Below are positions 32,221-40,684 of a stretch of 64,000 nucleotides of DNA, in pieces (position 1 is the first letter of the stretch; every line of letters starts with the position of its first letter). This stretch comes from Fusobacterium ulcerans (GTDB lineage Bacteria > Fusobacteriota > Fusobacteriia > Fusobacteriales > Fusobacteriaceae), in contig NZ_CP028105.1 of assembly GCF_003019675.1 (NCBI RefSeq), positions 3,178,282 to 3,242,281 on the forward strand. The letters are read 5' to 3'. Below the pieces are notes generated by a model. That model had not been told where the DNA came from, searched no databases, and was given only the letters and a program-made list of their open reading frames with translations. Position numbers and translations under genes: made by a program.

Positions 32221-32690
32221 TGCTTTTAACTTTAACAGTAAATGGACTAAAAAGAGAATTATTGATATCAGAGGATGAGTACCTTCTTGATACATTGAGA
32301 AAAGCTGGATATTTAAGTGTAAAAAGAGGATGTGACACTGGGTCTTGCGGACTTTGTACTGTCCTTGTTGATGATAAGCCCGTTCTTTCATGCAGTACAC
32401 TAGCTGCCAGAATGAATAATAAAAAAATAACTACTATTGAGGGATGTCAGGAAGAAGCTGCAAAATTTGCTAATTTTATGGCAGATGAAGGAGCAGAGCA
32501 ATGTGGTTACTGTGCTCCCGGATTTACTTTGACAGTTCTTGCTATGATGAAGGAATATAAAAATCCAACAGATGAAGAGATACTTCATTATTTAAATGGA
32601 AATCTATGCAGATGCAGTGGATATGTTTCACAGCTTAGAGCAATAAAAAACTTTATGGAGGCTGAGAAATCTAATGAAAATAGTAAATAA
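32220..32690 (+). CDS. Molybdenum hydroxylase [2Fe-2S] subunit (XdhC-type)
   Basis: The 156-residue subunit holds two iron-sulfur clusters. The plant-type ferredoxin half has CDTGSCGLCTVLVDDKPVLSC, and the alpha-helical half has EQCGYCAPGFTLTVLAMM and LNGNLCRCSGYVSQL, four Cys in each. It relays electrons from the molybdenum site to FAD. It overlaps both neighbours by a few bases (TAATG upstream; the next ATG at 32674), so all three subunits are translationally coupled. Confidence 0.95.
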   Translation: MLLTLTVNGLKRELLISEDEYLLDTLRKAGYLSVKRGCDTGSCGLCTVLVDDKPVLSCSTLAARMNNKKITTIEGCQEEAAKFANFMADEGAEQCGYCAPGFTLTVLAMMKEYKNPTDEEILHYLNGNLCRCSGYVSQLRAIKNFMEAEKSNENSK

Positions 32691-34917
32691 GTCTATAAAG
32701 AAAATAGATAGTATTGGAGTTATAACTGGAAGACCTCTATATACAGATGATTTAGTTATAAACAGCAACTCTCTTATTGTAAAACTTTTAAGATCACCTC
32801 ATGCCTATGCAAAAATAATTGAGATCGATACAAGTATTGCCAAAAAAGTTCCTGGAGTAGAAGCTGTTTACACACACCATGATGTGCCAAATACTATGTT
32901 CACTCTTGCTGGGCAGTCTTATCCTGAACCATCTCCATATGACAGAAAAATACTTTCTGAATATGTGAGATATGTGGGAGATCCTGTTGCAATTATTGCT
33001 GCTGTTGATGAAAAAACTGCTGAAAAAGCAATGAAACTTATAAAAGTAAAATATGAAGTTCTTGAAGCTGTCGTTGATTATGAAAAAGCTCTAGACTCAG
33101 ATATATTAGTTCATCCTGAAGATGTACATATAAACTTCCCAATAGGATTTGACAATAAAAGAAACCTTGCTTCTTCATATCTTGAAACTAAGGGAGATGT
33201 AGAAAAAGGATTTGAAGAAAGTGATGTAATCATAGAAAAAACTTACTATACTCAGCCTCAAATACATGCAATGATGGAAACTTACAGAACTGCATGCTAT
33301 TTAGATGCTCATGGAAGATTAACTGTAGTTTCATCTACTCAAATTCCTTTCCATGTGAGAAGACATCTGGCTAGAGCTCTTGAAATGCCAAGCAGCAGAA
33401 TAAGAGTTATCAAGCCTAAAATAGGTGGAGGTTTTGGAGGAAAGCAGACTTCTGTTTGTGAAATATACCCAGCTTTTGTTACTATGAAAACTGGAAAACC
33501 TTCTAAGATAATTTATTCAAGAAAAGAAACTCAAGCATACTCTAATACAAGACATGCTATGAGATTAAAAGTAAAAATTGGTTCAGATAAAGAAGGAAAT
33601 ATAAAAGCTATTGATATAAATGTTTTATCTAATACAGGAGCGTATGGAGAACATGCTCCAACTGTTACTTCTCTTGTAGTATATAAGACTTTCCCTTTAT
33701 ATGCTAAAGTCCCTATGAGATGTAAAGCTGATATAGTTTATTCTAATACTATGGTAGGTGCTGCATTCAGAGGATATGGAGCTACTCAGGGAACTTTTGC
33801 TGTGGAGTCTGCTGTCAATGAACTTGCTCACAAACTGGGAATAGACCCTACAGAAATCAGAATGAAAAATCTTGTAGATCACTCTGATAAAGTCAGTGGA
33901 GATATTAAAAAATGTATCTCTATTGGTAAGGAAGCTTTTGATTGGGAAAACAGAACTGTGAAAGATATGGGAAATGGAAAAGTAAGAGCCAGTGGAATGG
34001 CTGTTACAATGCAGGGATCAGGTATTGCTAATGTAGATACTGCCTCTGCCACTCTAAAACTTCATGACAGTGGAGATTACACACTTTATATGGGAGTTAC
34101 TGACATGGGACAGGGATGTGATACTGTTCTTGCTCAAATGGCTTCTGAGATACTTGAAGTACCTGTAGAAAAAATTATAGTAAATACTGCTGATACTGAT
34201 ACTTCGCCATATGATCCAGGTGCTTACGCTTCAAGTGGTACTTATGTTACTGGAAACGCTGTAATTTTAGCTGCTGAAAAAATGAAAAAAGAAATTATGG
34301 ACATGGCTTCTAAGTTAATGAATACTTCTGTTGAGGAATTAGAATATCTTGGAGAATCAGTACAGGATAAAAATGGAAATAAACTTTCTTTAAGAGATAT
34401 TGGTGAAAGAGCTGTATCTTTTGAAGGTAAAAATCAGATTATTACTACTGCAACTTGGGGTGGAGCTACATCACCTCCTCCATTTATTGCAAGTTTTGCT
34501 GAAGTGGAAGTGGACACTCTCACTGGAAATACTGAAGTTATAGACTTTCTTTCTGTAGTGGACTGTGGTACTCCTATCAATCCTGCTCTGGCTCAGGTAC
34601 AAGTAGAGGGAGGAATTGCTCAGGGTATTGGACTTGCTCTTTATGAAGATATCCAATTTGATGAAAAAGGTAAAGTTAAACATGATACACTTATGCAGTA
34701 TAAGATTCCTTCAAGAAAAGATTTAGGAAATATAAATGTTATATTCAGTTATTCAAATGAACCTACTGGTCCATTTGGAGCTAAATCTATTGGTGAAGTA
34801 GTTATAAATACAGCTTCTCCAGCTATTGCTGATGCTATCTATAACGCAACAAAAGCTAGAGTAAGAAGTCTTCCAATTACAAGTGAAAAACTATTTTGGG
34901 AAATTCAATCAAAATAA
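32674..34917 (+). CDS. Molybdenum hydroxylase catalytic subunit (XdhA-type)
   Basis: The 747-residue subunit binds the molybdenum cofactor and hydroxylates an aromatic heterocycle. It has the KPKIGGGFGGKQTSV motif, the GAAFRGYGATQGTFAVES section, MGVTDMGQGCDTVLAQM, GAYASSGTYVTGNAV and GPFGAKSIGEVVINTASPAIADAIYNA, whose Glu is the expected catalytic base. The cofactor maturation genes are not here. The purine riboswitch-controlled permease and xpt next to it make xanthine or hypoxanthine the likely substrate, but related enzymes act on other purines. Confidence 0.9.
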   Translation: MKIVNKSIKKIDSIGVITGRPLYTDDLVINSNSLIVKLLRSPHAYAKIIEIDTSIAKKVPGVEAVYTHHDVPNTMFTLAGQSYPEPSPYDRKILSEYVRYVGDPVAIIAAVDEKTAEKAMKLIKVKYEVLEAVVDYEKALDSDILVHPEDVHINFPIGFDNKRNLASSYLETKGDVEKGFEESDVIIEKTYYTQPQIHAMMETYRTACYLDAHGRLTVVSSTQIPFHVRRHLARALEMPSSRIRVIKPKIGGGFGGKQTSVCEIYPAFVTMKTGKPSKIIYSRKETQAYSNTRHAMRLKVKIGSDKEGNIKAIDINVLSNTGAYGEHAPTVTSLVVYKTFPLYAKVPMRCKADIVYSNTMVGAAFRGYGATQGTFAVESAVNELAHKLGIDPTEIRMKNLVDHSDKVSGDIKKCISIGKEAFDWENRTVKDMGNGKVRASGMAVTMQGSGIANVDTASATLKLHDSGDYTLYMGVTDMGQGCDTVLAQMASEILEVPVEKIIVNTADTDTSPYDPGAYASSGTYVTGNAVILAAEKMKKEIMDMASKLMNTSVEELEYLGESVQDKNGNKLSLRDIGERAVSFEGKNQIITTATWGGATSPPPFIASFAEVEVDTLTGNTEVIDFLSVVDCGTPINPALAQVQVEGGIAQGIGLALYEDIQFDEKGKVKHDTLMQYKIPSRKDLGNINVIFSYSNEPTGPFGAKSIGEVVINTASPAIADAIYNATKARVRSLPITSEKLFWEIQSK

Positions 34918-35010
34918 TTAAAATTTTGCTGGTTTTTTCTTGAAAATATGCTATTATATATCTTACTTACTATTAAATAAGCAATCATAATTTGTCGGAG
35001 GAATTTTTAT

Positions 35011-35577
35011 ATGAAATTATTAAAAGAATATATAGAGAAGAATGGTAAAGCCATTGGAACGAATATTCTAAAAGTAGATAGTTTTTTAAACCATCAAATA
35101 GACCCTAACCTAATGATGGCTATGGGAGAAGAATTTAAAAGAAGATTTGAAGATCAGGGAGTTAATAAAATACTTACTATAGAGGCTTCTGGAATTGCAA
35201 TAGGACTGGCTGCTGCTTATGCCTTTAATGTACCTCTTGTTTTTGCTAAGAAAAAAATTCCTTCTACTATGGGAGATTTCTATACAGCTAATGTATTTTC
35301 ATTTACAAAAAATAAAGATTATACTATATGTGTAGCTAAAGAGTTTTTAAAACCTACTGACAGAGTTCTTATTGTAGATGACTTTCTAGCTATGGGAAAT
35401 GCTGTATTAGGTCTTAAATCATTAGTTGAATCTGCTGGTGCTGAAGTTATTGGTGCTGGTATTGCAGTAGAAAAAGGTTTTCAGCAGGGTGAAAAACTAT
35501 TGATCGATAACGGTGTTAAAGTTGAAGCTCTTGCAGTGGTTGATTCACTTGAAAATGGTGTCATTAAATTCAGATAA
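35011..35577 (+). CDS. xpt: Xanthine phosphoribosyltransferase
   Basis: The 188-residue enzyme makes XMP from xanthine and PRPP, salvaging purines. It starts MKLLKEYIEKNGKAIGTNILKVDSFLNHQIDP, the family opening, and has the PRPP loop RVLIVDDFLAMGNA near residue 125, with KKKIPSTMGDFYTANVFSFTK before it. Length matches the family. CGGAGG lies before the ATG. It is 93 bases after the hydroxylase catalytic subunit, and no terminator is visible between, so it may be the last gene of that operon. Confidence 0.95.
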   Translation: MKLLKEYIEKNGKAIGTNILKVDSFLNHQIDPNLMMAMGEEFKRRFEDQGVNKILTIEASGIAIGLAAAYAFNVPLVFAKKKIPSTMGDFYTANVFSFTKNKDYTICVAKEFLKPTDRVLIVDDFLAMGNAVLGLKSLVESAGAEVIGAGIAVEKGFQQGEKLLIDNGVKVEALAVVDSLENGVIKFR

Positions 35578-35610
35578 TTTAATAAAAAAAAGTTTTTATT
35601 AAAAAAAGTA

Positions 35611-35639
35611 TTGACATTTTCTTTTTATGAGAGTATTAT
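35611..35639 (+). promoter_or_regulatory. Sigma-70 promoter of the amino-acid importer
   Basis: TTGACA (35611-35616), 17 bases, TATTAT (35634-35639). The transcript begins about 30 bases before the leader peptide. Confidence 0.75.
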
Positions 35640-35675
35640 AGGTTCATAATAAATTTTAGTTAAGAGGAGATAATT

Positions 35676-35729
35676 ATGAAAGTCACTAGCGTTCTTAAAA
35701 ACACATTACATCACCATCATCATAGATAA
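35676..35729 (+). CDS. Histidine-rich leader peptide
   Basis: AGAGGAGATAATT precedes ATG at 35676. The 17-codon frame is MKVTSVLKNTLHHHHHR and ends TAA at 35729. Five consecutive His codons in a short, well-initiated frame, followed by a long hairpin and a terminator and then an amino-acid ABC importer, is the layout of a transcription attenuation leader such as E. coli hisL. If histidyl-tRNA is scarce, the ribosome would stall on the His codons and change RNA folding. I infer function from the layout; the alternative structures are listed separately. Confidence 0.8.
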   Translation: MKVTSVLKNTLHHHHHR

Positions 35730-35753
35730 GAGTTTGTTTTTGTGAATTTTATT

Positions 35754-35870
35754 CATAGATGCAGACTCATGTTGTAGTTCAAAAACGGGTCTGTATCTAT
35801 GGTGGAACTTAATGCTTTCTAATTTAGTTAAAGCCATCTGGATACTTATGTCAGATGGCTTTTTTATTTT
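35754..35870 (+). terminator. Attenuator: pause hairpin and terminator before the importer
   Basis: CATAGATGCAGAC (35754-35766) pairs with GTCTGTATCTATG (35789-35801) with one wobble. The terminator is AAGCCATCTG (35831-35840) with CAGATGGCTT (35852-35861), followed by TTTT. The leader's CACCATCATCATAGATA segment can partly pair with TATCTATGGTGG (35794-35805), which offers an alternative fold when the ribosome stalls. Confidence 0.7.
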
Positions 35871-35904
35871 AATCTTGATATTAATAATATGGAGGGAGAT
35901 CTTT

Positions 35905-36675
35905 ATGAAAAAATTATTTATGGCGGTTTTAGTTATCATGATATTGGCTTCTGTCAGCTTATTTGCAGCTGATGGTTCTTTAGAAAAAGTAAAAAAAGAT
36001 GGATACTTTACAGTTGGACTGGATGCTACATTTGCTCCAATGGGATTCAGAGATGAAAATGAAGAAATAGTTGGATTCGATATCGATCTTGCTAAAGAAG
36101 TTGCTAAGAGAATGGGTGTTGAAGCTAAATTCAAACCTTGTGAATGGGACGGAATCATCTTTGATCTTAGAAGCAAAAACATTGATATGGTATGGAATGG
36201 AATGACAATCACAGAACAAAGAAGCAAGCAGGCAGCCTTCACTACTCCATATCTTGTAGATGGACAAATCATTTTCTCAAGAAAAGGTAATGAAATAAAC
36301 AAAGTCAGCGAACTTGAAGGAAAAGTAGTAGGAGTTCAATTAGGAAGCTCTGGATCACAGGCAGTTGAAAGAAATGCCATTGCTCCAAAACTTAAAGAAA
36401 TTAAAAAATATGCAACAAATGTAGAAGCACTTCTTGATCTTGAAGCTGGAAGAACAGATGCAGTAGTTATGGATGCTATCTCTGGAAAATACTACAATGC
36501 TAAGAAAAATACTTTAAGCTTCTCTGAAGAGTCTCTATCTGATGAATACTTTGCAGTAGCTTTAAGAAAAGATGACAAAGCTTTGCTAGATGAAATTAAC
36601 AGACTATTAGATGAAATGAAAAAAGATGGAACATTTGATCAAATTTCATTAAAATGGCTAGGAACAACTAAATAA
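35905..36675 (+). CDS. Amino-acid ABC importer, periplasmic binding protein (family 3)
   Basis: The 256-residue protein starts at the ATG after GGAGGGAGA. It has a signal peptide (MKKLFMAVLVIMILASVSLFAAD) and the family 3 solute-binding fold: GYFTVGLDATFAPMGFRDENEEIVGFDIDLAKEVAKRMG near the start, WDGIIFDLRSKNIDMVWNGMTITEQR with the ligand Arg region, and LEAGRTDAVVMDA. Family members bind His, Arg, Lys or other polar amino acids. Because the leader peptide is rich in His, histidine is the best guess for substrate. Confidence 0.88.
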   Translation: MKKLFMAVLVIMILASVSLFAADGSLEKVKKDGYFTVGLDATFAPMGFRDENEEIVGFDIDLAKEVAKRMGVEAKFKPCEWDGIIFDLRSKNIDMVWNGMTITEQRSKQAAFTTPYLVDGQIIFSRKGNEINKVSELEGKVVGVQLGSSGSQAVERNAIAPKLKEIKKYATNVEALLDLEAGRTDAVVMDAISGKYYNAKKNTLSFSEESLSDEYFAVALRKDDKALLDEINRLLDEMKKDGTFDQISLKWLGTTK

Positions 36676-36692
36676 TAAGGAGAATAAACTTT

Positions 36693-37319
36693 ATGGACGG
36701 AAATGTAATATTTATTTTAAAAGGTATGAAATTAACGGTTAACTTATATGTTGTCACAATGCTTTTCTCTCTTCCTCTAGGGATATTATTATCCCTAGGA
36801 AGAGTTTCAAAAAATACAACATTGAGCAATATGATTCAAGTATATACATGGGTATTTAGAGGGACGCCCCTTTTACTTCAGCTTTTCTTTGTGTACTATG
36901 GTCTTCCAGTAGTTGGTATTACTTTAACACCTTTTGCTGCTGCTTCTCTTACATTTGTTATAAATTACACAGCTTATTTCTGTGAGATATTTAGAGGAAG
37001 CATCTTGGGAATCGATCCCGGACAATATGAAGCTGCAAAAGTACTTGGTATGAAGTACTGGCAGACTATGATCAGAATAATAATTCCACAGGCTCTTATT
37101 ACAGCATTACCACCATTATCTAATGAAGCTATATCACTTATCAAAGATACTTCATTAGTTTCTGCTATTGGAATGGCTGAAATATTAAGAAATTCAAGAG
37201 AACTTGTTACTCGTGACTTTTCTATAACACCATTCTTTATATGTGCAGTGGTATATTTAGGGCTTTCTACAATAGTTGTTATATTCTTTAAAAGAATGGA
37301 AAAAAAGGTGATGATATAA
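36693..37319 (+). CDS. Amino-acid ABC importer permease (HisM/HisQ-type)
   Basis: The 208-residue membrane protein has about five helices and the EAA docking loop EAAKVLGMKYWQTMIRIIIPQALITALPPLSNEAISLIKDTSL. YTWVFRGTPLLLQLFFVYYGLP is the family opening. It would form the homodimer or heterodimer channel with the binding protein before it. AAGGAGAA precedes the ATG. The stop is one base before the ATPase gene, so they are coupled. Confidence 0.92.
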   Translation: MDGNVIFILKGMKLTVNLYVVTMLFSLPLGILLSLGRVSKNTTLSNMIQVYTWVFRGTPLLLQLFFVYYGLPVVGITLTPFAAASLTFVINYTAYFCEIFRGSILGIDPGQYEAAKVLGMKYWQTMIRIIIPQALITALPPLSNEAISLIKDTSLVSAIGMAEILRNSRELVTRDFSITPFFICAVVYLGLSTIVVIFFKRMEKKVMI

Positions 37320-37320
37320 T

Positions 37321-37974
37321 ATGATTATTAAAGTTAATGATTTATCTAAACAATATTTAGAAGGGGATGTGATACTTAAAGGTGTCAATCTCGATATAGA
37401 AAAAGGAGAAGTTGTTTCTATTATAGGGCCATCTGGAGGTGGAAAATCTACTCTTCTCAGATGCCTTATCGGCCTCGAAGAAATAGATTCTGGAAATATA
37501 GAAGTTCCTGATAAAAAGAAAATGGGAATGGTTTTTCAATCTTTTAATCTTTTCCCTCACAAGACAGCTATCCAAAATATAATGGAATCATTGATAGTAG
37601 TAGATAAAATGGACAAAAGCGAAGCAAAGAAAATAGCTTATGACCTTTTAGAAAAAGTTGGGCTTAAAGACAGAGCAGATTTCTATCCTAAAGCTCTTTC
37701 AGGAGGGCAGAAACAAAGAGTAGCTATTGCCAGAGCATTAGCTAGAAATCCAGAAGTTCTTCTTTTTGACGAGCCTACATCTGCTCTTGATCCTGATATG
37801 GTTAAAGAAGTATTAAATGTTATTGAGCAGCTTAGAGAATCAAGCAATATAACAATGGTAATTGTAAGCCATGAAATAGATTTTGTTAATCAAATTTCTG
37901 ACAGAATTGTTGTAATGGAAAATGGTAATATAAAAAATATAATTGTTAATAAGAAAAAAAGACAGGTTTCCTAA
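37321..37974 (+). CDS. Amino-acid ABC importer ATPase
   Basis: The 217-residue ATPase of the polar amino-acid group has Walker A GPSGGGKSTLL (about residue 33), the Q-loop VFQSFNLFPHKT, signature LSGGQKQRVAIARALARNPE, Walker B LLFDEPTSALDPDM and H-loop VSHEIDFVNQISDR. It is slightly shorter at the C-terminus than the usual 240 residues of the family and ends in basic residues (KKKRQVS). It completes the three-gene histidine-leader operon and is followed by a terminator. Confidence 0.92.
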   Translation: MIIKVNDLSKQYLEGDVILKGVNLDIEKGEVVSIIGPSGGGKSTLLRCLIGLEEIDSGNIEVPDKKKMGMVFQSFNLFPHKTAIQNIMESLIVVDKMDKSEAKKIAYDLLEKVGLKDRADFYPKALSGGQKQRVAIARALARNPEVLLFDEPTSALDPDMVKEVLNVIEQLRESSNITMVIVSHEIDFVNQISDRIVVMENGNIKNIIVNKKKRQVS

Positions 37975-37996
37975 GAAGGAGCCCTGTCCTTTTTTT
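37961..37996 (+). terminator. Rho-independent terminator
   Basis: GACAGG (37961-37966) pairs with CCTGTC (37983-37988) and is followed by a T-rich run. The A run before the stem also lets it serve the leftward ABC-2 operon. Confidence 0.8.
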
Positions 37997-38001
37997 AATA
38001 C

Positions 38002-39003
38002 TTATTTTTTCCAGCTGTTATATAAATCAGCTATAATATCTTCTATTGGAGCTTTTATTATTTCTATATCAACAATCTCTGTATATTGAGAAAGCTTTTT
38101 AAAAATATCATTTATTTTAATTTTTTCCTTATCAAATTTATAGCTGTGCTTTCCATCTTCTGAACCTATAAATTCCATTTCATCTAAGGCTGGTGCTTCT
38201 CCAGTTGAAGTTATAATCAACCTTGAGGAATTATTCTGTACTTTTCTCAACTCTTCAAAATTTCCATCAAAAGCTATCTGTCCCTTAGAGAGTAATATTA
38301 TTCTTTCAGCCATCTCTTCTAAATCATCCATGTCATGACTTGTTACAACTATTGTTGTCCCTTTCTCCCTATTTAATTTCTTTAGGAAGTTTATCATCTT
38401 TTTCTTAGCAAGAACATCAAGGCCTAATGTTGGTTCATCTAAAAATATTATCTGTGGATTATGGAGAAGAAGCATTCCTAAATCAGCTCTCATACGCTGC
38501 CCCAGACTGAGCTCTCTGGCAAATGTTTTTAGTATATCAGACAAATCCAGAAGTTCAGTTACCATGGCAAGATTCTCATCAAAAATATCCTGTGGTATAT
38601 TCCAAACTGATTTTTTCCATTCGTAACTTGTTATTACAGGGTGATCCCACCATAATTCTGTTCTCTGACCAAATAGCACCCCTATATTCTTCATAAGTTT
38701 TATTCTTTCTTTTCCGGGAGCCATTCCCAAGACGGAAATATTTCCACTTGATGGCTGTAAAATTCCTGAAAGTATCTTTATAGTTGTGCTTTTTCCAGCC
38801 CCGTTAGCTCCTGCATAAGCTAAAAATTCCCCTTTAGATACTTTAAAAGATAATCCATCCAAAGCTTTTATCTCTCTTTTTTCTGGTGAAAAAAGATTTT
38901 TTACTATATCCTTCATTTTTCCACTTCTCTGCCATTGTACATATATTTTACTCACATTATCTATGGCCAAAGCTGGAATATCTTGGTGACCCATATTTTG
39001 CAT
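38002..39003 (-). CDS. ABC-2 exporter ATP-binding protein
   Basis: The 333-residue ATPase drives the exporter encoded upstream on the same strand. It has the NVSKIYVQWQRSGKMKD opening, Walker A GANGAGKSTTIKIL (near 70), signature LSLGQRMRADLGMLLLHNP, Walker B IIFLDEPTLGLD and TSHDMDDLEEMAERIILLSKG. A C-terminal section of about 80 residues resembles YhaQ/NatA-like accessory domains. It overlaps the end of the frameshifted permease gene. The group exports lipids, ions or peptides; the substrate here is unknown. Confidence 0.88.
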   Translation of the reverse strand: MQNMGHQDIPALAIDNVSKIYVQWQRSGKMKDIVKNLFSPEKREIKALDGLSFKVSKGEFLAYAGANGAGKSTTIKILSGILQPSSGNISVLGMAPGKERIKLMKNIGVLFGQRTELWWDHPVITSYEWKKSVWNIPQDIFDENLAMVTELLDLSDILKTFARELSLGQRMRADLGMLLLHNPQIIFLDEPTLGLDVLAKKKMINFLKKLNREKGTTIVVTSHDMDDLEEMAERIILLSKGQIAFDGNFEELRKVQNNSSRLIITSTGEAPALDEMEFIGSEDGKHSYKFDKEKIKINDIFKKLSQYTEIVDIEIIKAPIEDIIADLYNSWKK

Positions 39004-39571
39004 AATATCTCATCCCCTTCTTAAAAATCAATATGGCTAAAATCAGAAAAGCTGCTGCTGTTCCTACCATAAATATCATAATATCAAATTTTCCTAAAAG
39101 TATCCTGCTTGGAAACCACGCTATCATCCCAACTGGTATCAATGAACAGAAAAAAATCTGTATTGATTTATTCATTCCTCCCAGTGGATAATTTTTTAAT
39201 GATTCAAACATTCCTATTCCAACTGAAGCTATCTCTTCAGCTGCTGCTGGAGCATAAAATGCTGTACATGATAATATATATATTGTACATACCATTATAG
39301 TGCATGATGCTGCTAAGTTTATTAAAAGCATTACTATCCATATTCCAGAAAACTTTATTTCAGAGGAAGAAACTGAATAATATATCAGCCCTATTCCACA
39401 TAGAAGCACTCCATTTCCCGATACTGGAGAAAATCCCTCTGCTGCTAACTGCATCCACACAGGAACTGGCTGTATCATCTTATGATCCATCTGCCCTCTC
39501 CCTATTGTTCTGCTTATCTGCCCTGCATTATTGCTTATAAAAAACAGTGCAAACACTCCCTCTACCAGCAC
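38957..39571 (-). CDS. ABC-2 permease, C-terminal piece (frameshifted gene)
   Basis: This 204-residue piece holds four to five membrane helices, including the GQISRTIGRGQMDHKMIQPVPVWMQL loop typical of ABC-2 (DUF990) permeases. Its nominal GTG has no ribosome site. The upstream piece encodes the missing N-terminus in another frame. In the overlap the text CTGGGGG could be CTGGGG: removing one G from the C5 run at 39578-39582 (+ strand) joins MLG to YSVLVEGVFALFF without a gap. The gene is therefore a one-base frameshifted permease, or contains an error in this read. Confidence 0.8.
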   Translation of the reverse strand: MLVEGVFALFFISNNAGQISRTIGRGQMDHKMIQPVPVWMQLAAEGFSPVSGNGVLLCGIGLIYYSVSSSEIKFSGIWIVMLLINLAASCTIMVCTIYILSCTAFYAPAAAEEIASVGIGMFESLKNYPLGGMNKSIQIFFCSLIPVGMIAWFPSRILLGKFDIMIFMVGTAAAFLILAILIFKKGMRYYAKYGSPRYSSFGHR

Positions 39572-39791
39572 AGAGTACCCCCAGCATAAATATTATCTCT
39601 TTTTCAGTCATTCCTCCAATACCATCAAATTTCACTGCTAAAAGAAATACTCCCACTACAACTGCCAGTGTAGATATCATATCTGAAAATATATACATTA
39701 GGCAGTATTTAGTATCTCTTAAAAACCATAACAAATCCATTTTTCCATATATTTTAAACATTCTTATTAAAGTTCTTATTTTATCCACCAA
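39528..39791 (-). CDS. ABC-2 permease, N-terminal piece (frameshifted gene)
   Basis: This 87-residue piece contains the amphipathic start and the first two membrane helices (YCLMYIFSDMISTLAVVVGVFLLAV) and then leaves frame at the G5 run, ending CTVFYKQ. It overlaps the ATG-proximal end of the upstream permease gene by a few bases. See the C-terminal piece for the frameshift. If translation needs both halves of the permease pair, the exporter would be inactive unless the second permease acts alone. Confidence 0.78.
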   Translation of the reverse strand: MVDKIRTLIRMFKIYGKMDLLWFLRDTKYCLMYIFSDMISTLAVVVGVFLLAVKFDGIGGMTEKEIIFMLGVLCAGRGSVCTVFYKQ

Positions 39792-40584
39792 ATGAAATCA
39801 TCCTCTCTTCACTTTTTATAAAAATTTTTATTCCAGCTGTCCATAAGATAATATTCCAAAGGATTTGTATTCCTATTGTTTTTATAATTTCACTTTCCAT
39901 CCCTGTATAGATTGTCAATGGAGCATTTCCAATAGAACCAAACGGAAGGAGGGCAAATACCTTTCCAAGTCCCCAAGGGAAGAATACAAAGGGAATAAGA
40001 GCTCCTGAGAGCAAAGAATATATACTTTCTCTAGCTCTGGTAGCAGCCCAGCAGCCATTCTTCAATCTTATTGCAAAAGAAGCAAATAATAAGTCTAAGG
40101 CAAATCCCAATGATACGCTTAAAAGGAGACTTATAAATGCTGATACTCCATTTATAAATGAAGCAGGAAGTGGATTTACCCCCAGCAATGGAGACAATAT
40201 CCACAGAGGGAGTCCATAAAAGATAAATACTGGTATCCAGTACCTCCCAATTGTTTCAGCTGCAAGGCTTCCTATGACAGATACAGGTCTTGTATATCTT
40301 CCTATGATAGACCCTTCCCAGAGAGCAGAAGTAGCTGGAGTTACAATATCCAGCTGTGGTTTTAAAATTGAAGCCATGAGAGAATATGTCAGTATCTGCG
40401 ACAATTCTACACCATCAAAACTCTTTCCATCTTTTACAAGAGACTTCCAGATCAGTGTGAGCATAATAAACTGCACAAATTTTATAAAATATTCTCCTCC
40501 TATTGTTAATATATTTCCATCAAATACCTGCTTTGCACTCATCATCATAGTTGCACCGCAGGATTTTAAAAATTTATATTTCAT
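39781..40584 (-). CDS. ABC-2 permease, intact
   Basis: The 267-residue protein has six predicted helices and the ABC-2 family layout, with FIKFVQFIMLTLIWKSLVK near residue 35 and SIIGRYTRPVSVIGSLAAETIGRYW in the middle, equivalent to the RTIGRGQMD loop of the next permease. AAAGGAATC lies before the ATG. It is the first gene of the exporter operon and overlaps the second permease start by about ten bases. A small ORF and a terminator lie directly upstream. Confidence 0.85.
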   Translation of the reverse strand: MKYKFLKSCGATMMMSAKQVFDGNILTIGGEYFIKFVQFIMLTLIWKSLVKDGKSFDGVELSQILTYSLMASILKPQLDIVTPATSALWEGSIIGRYTRPVSVIGSLAAETIGRYWIPVFIFYGLPLWILSPLLGVNPLPASFINGVSAFISLLLSVSLGFALDLLFASFAIRLKNGCWAATRARESIYSLLSGALIPFVFFPWGLGKVFALLPFGSIGNAPLTIYTGMESEIIKTIGIQILWNIILWTAGIKIFIKSEERMISFGG

Positions 40585-40612
40585 AATTTTGATTCCTTTC
40601 TTGAAATTTGGA

Positions 40613-40650
40613 CATAAAAAAACCGGGATACGACAAATGCGTTCCCGGAT
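40613..40650 (-). terminator. GC-rich terminator between the small gene and the exporter
   Basis: CCGGGA (40623-40628) pairs with TCCCGG (40643-40648), with an inner ACG/CGT helix, and the A run at 40614-40622 gives the leftward U tract. It is strong enough to end the small upstream gene or to attenuate the exporter operon. Confidence 0.75.
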
Positions 40651-40684
40651 TTAGATACAATTTCAAAAAATCATCATAAAATTT

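Noticed and set aside
35794-35812. T-box-like GGTGGAAC in the importer leader
   Set aside because: The consensus continues NACCGCG, which is absent, and no stem I is seen. The translated His leader explains the region better.
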